Part shown: positions 4,297 through 5,071 of the stretch, one piece after another
How positions within the stretch are numbered: the stretch's first letter is position 1
How the letters are laid out: each line of letters opens with the position of its first letter
Notes under the pieces: generated by a model
Database searches by the model: none
What the model was told of the DNA's origin: nothing
Seen by the model: the letters and a program-made list of their open reading frames with translations, nothing else
Made by a program: the position numbers and the translations under genes
NCBI GenBank assembly: GCA_031264895.1
Contig: JAISDI010000004.1
Location: 1 to 5,071 of the forward strand
Direction of reading: 5' to 3'
DNA length: 5,071 nt
From: Endomicrobium sp.
Lineage (GTDB): Bacteria > Elusimicrobiota > Endomicrobiia > Endomicrobiales > Endomicrobiaceae

Positions 4297-4998
4297 ATGA
4301 GAATGTATTTTTTTATGATTTTAGCGGTTTCATTGTTCATATCCGGCTGCGGCGCATCTATAGCCGTGCGTTCAAAAGGAATTGCGCCAAGTTTTTTATA
4401 TACACCATCAAAAGAGTATACGTTAATAATGCCTGATAAAAGTTCGTTAGAGTATTTGGTATTTATGGAAAGTATTCCATATATTATGTATGGTTTGAAA
4501 TTAAATGGATATGAGTTTAAAGGTTTTAATAATTTTGATTGGGAAGTGGCGCCGATTTTAATTACAATATCTTTTTTTACTTTTGATAAGAAAACAGTTT
4601 TTTCTGCGACGAATTGGGGTTTTGGTGCGGTAACGGGCAGCATATGGCATAGCGAACAACAAGTTATAGCTATATCGGCTTTTAATAGTGAAACGAAAGA
4701 AGCTTTATGGACGACAAGCCTGACAGGCCGAGGTGGTTTGATTCAAGATGAAAAATTATTTGAAATTCCTGCTATAATGTATTTAGGATATAATTACATA
4801 TCCAAAAGAGGCGAATATACAGCAAAAGATTATCCTGAAATACATTTCGATAAATACATAGATTTTATGGAAAACGCGGAAAAATATTTTTACTCTAATA
4901 CAGGATATAAAGTTAAACCAATATATCATAAGCGTAATACGGATACGGATAATGATATAATTAATAATACGATCAATACGACAAGAAGAAGACGTTAA
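4297..4998 (+). CDS. Predicted lipoprotein of unknown function (DUF4136-like look)
   Basis: I do not recognise this 233-residue protein as a named gene. It starts with a typical lipoprotein signal: a short positive N-terminus (MRM), a hydrophobic run (YFFMILAVSLF), then the lipobox I15-S-G-C18, so mature Cys18 should be lipidated. Gly19 follows rather than Asp, which in Gram-negatives would allow outer-membrane sorting. The body shows a plausible alpha/beta layout: an amphipathic stretch with KLNGYEFKGFNNFDW (residues 67-81), a hydrophobic strand VAPILITISFF, a V-I-A-I-S-A-F strand, then ETKEALWTTSLTGRG, like the 'D..tg..vW' pattern of DUF4136-type lipoproteins. That family match is tentative. 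The tail is Asp/Asn/Thr-rich and ends in four arginines. AGGGG at 4284-4288, eight bases before the ATG, is a good ribosome site. The gene looks more AT-rich than the rib genes and has no evident link to riboflavin synthesis. Confidence 0.75.
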   Translation: MRMYFFMILAVSLFISGCGASIAVRSKGIAPSFLYTPSKEYTLIMPDKSSLEYLVFMESIPYIMYGLKLNGYEFKGFNNFDWEVAPILITISFFTFDKKTVFSATNWGFGAVTGSIWHSEQQVIAISAFNSETKEALWTTSLTGRGGLIQDEKLFEIPAIMYLGYNYISKRGEYTAKDYPEIHFDKYIDFMENAEKYFYSNTGYKVKPIYHKRNTDTDNDIINNTINTTRRRR

Positions 4999-5048
4999 AG
5001 TATAAGGTTTAAATCAACTTACAAGTGGCTATTAATATGTATTTAAAG

Positions 5049-5065
5049 TAAATAAAATTTATTTA
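5049..5065. repeat. AT-only palindrome at the window end
   Basis: TAAATAAA (5049-5056) and TTTATTTA (5058-5065) are perfect reverse complements around one central A. It lies 50 bases after the lipoprotein stop, and a purine tract (AAGAGAG, to the window edge) follows. It has no GC and no T-run, so it is a weak terminator candidate; an operator or chance in AT-rich DNA are both possible. Nothing else is visible in 4999-5048. Confidence 0.25.
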
Positions 5066-5071
5066 AGAGAG

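Noticed and set aside
4266..4643. A 125-codon minus-strand open frame opposite the lipoprotein gene
   Set aside because: The plus-strand frame has a lipoprotein signal, a good ribosome site and a longer span; the minus frame has none of these.

Overview
This 5,071-base window carries a complete, compactly arranged riboflavin (vitamin B2) biosynthesis operon under an FMN riboswitch. The end of an OmpA-like outer-membrane protein gene lies upstream and an unrecognised lipoprotein gene lies downstream. The OmpA-type peptidoglycan-binding end and the lipoprotein signal point to a diderm (two-membrane) bacterium. The DNA is fairly AT-rich, uses Shine-Dalgarno sites at most genes, and has several palindromic repeats between genes. 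My weak guess is an Elusimicrobiota/Endomicrobium-like lineage; nothing in the window proves this.

Layout. Bases 1-147 are the last 48 codons of an OmpA-family protein. Bases 148-430 hold no gene but do hold repeats: a heptamer tandem repeat, a perfect small hairpin, and a nested inverted-repeat element at 240-349. A strong sigma70-type promoter (TTGACA, extended -10) lies at 431-460. The FMN aptamer (about 473-627) follows, then an intrinsic terminator (644-674) that ends four bases before the ribD start codon. Next come ribD (679-1752), a 175-base gap filled with palindromic repeats, ribE (1928-2548), ribBA (2550-3770, one base after ribE) and ribH (3786-4247). The lipoprotein gene (4297-4998) follows after 49 bases that include -10-like boxes.

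How the genes work together. RibBA makes both precursors: its GTP cyclohydrolase II half opens GTP and its DHBP synthase half makes the four-carbon unit from ribulose 5-phosphate. RibD deaminates and reduces the pyrimidine. RibH condenses the two branches to lumazine, and RibE dismutates lumazine to riboflavin. The intermediate phosphatase and the RibF kinase/FAD synthetase are not in the window. FMN made from the product should close the loop by binding the aptamer and favouring the terminator.

The most interesting material is in the leader. The aptamer has an enlarged P2 arm. A 7-nt antiterminator pairing can be proposed between the aptamer 5' edge and the terminator 5' arm. The terminator shares a 14-nt identical core with the palindromic repeat between ribD and ribE. 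ribD has no ordinary Shine-Dalgarno site, and its ATG overlaps the stop of an 18-codon open frame that crosses the terminator. I see no sign of a wholly new multi-gene system here.
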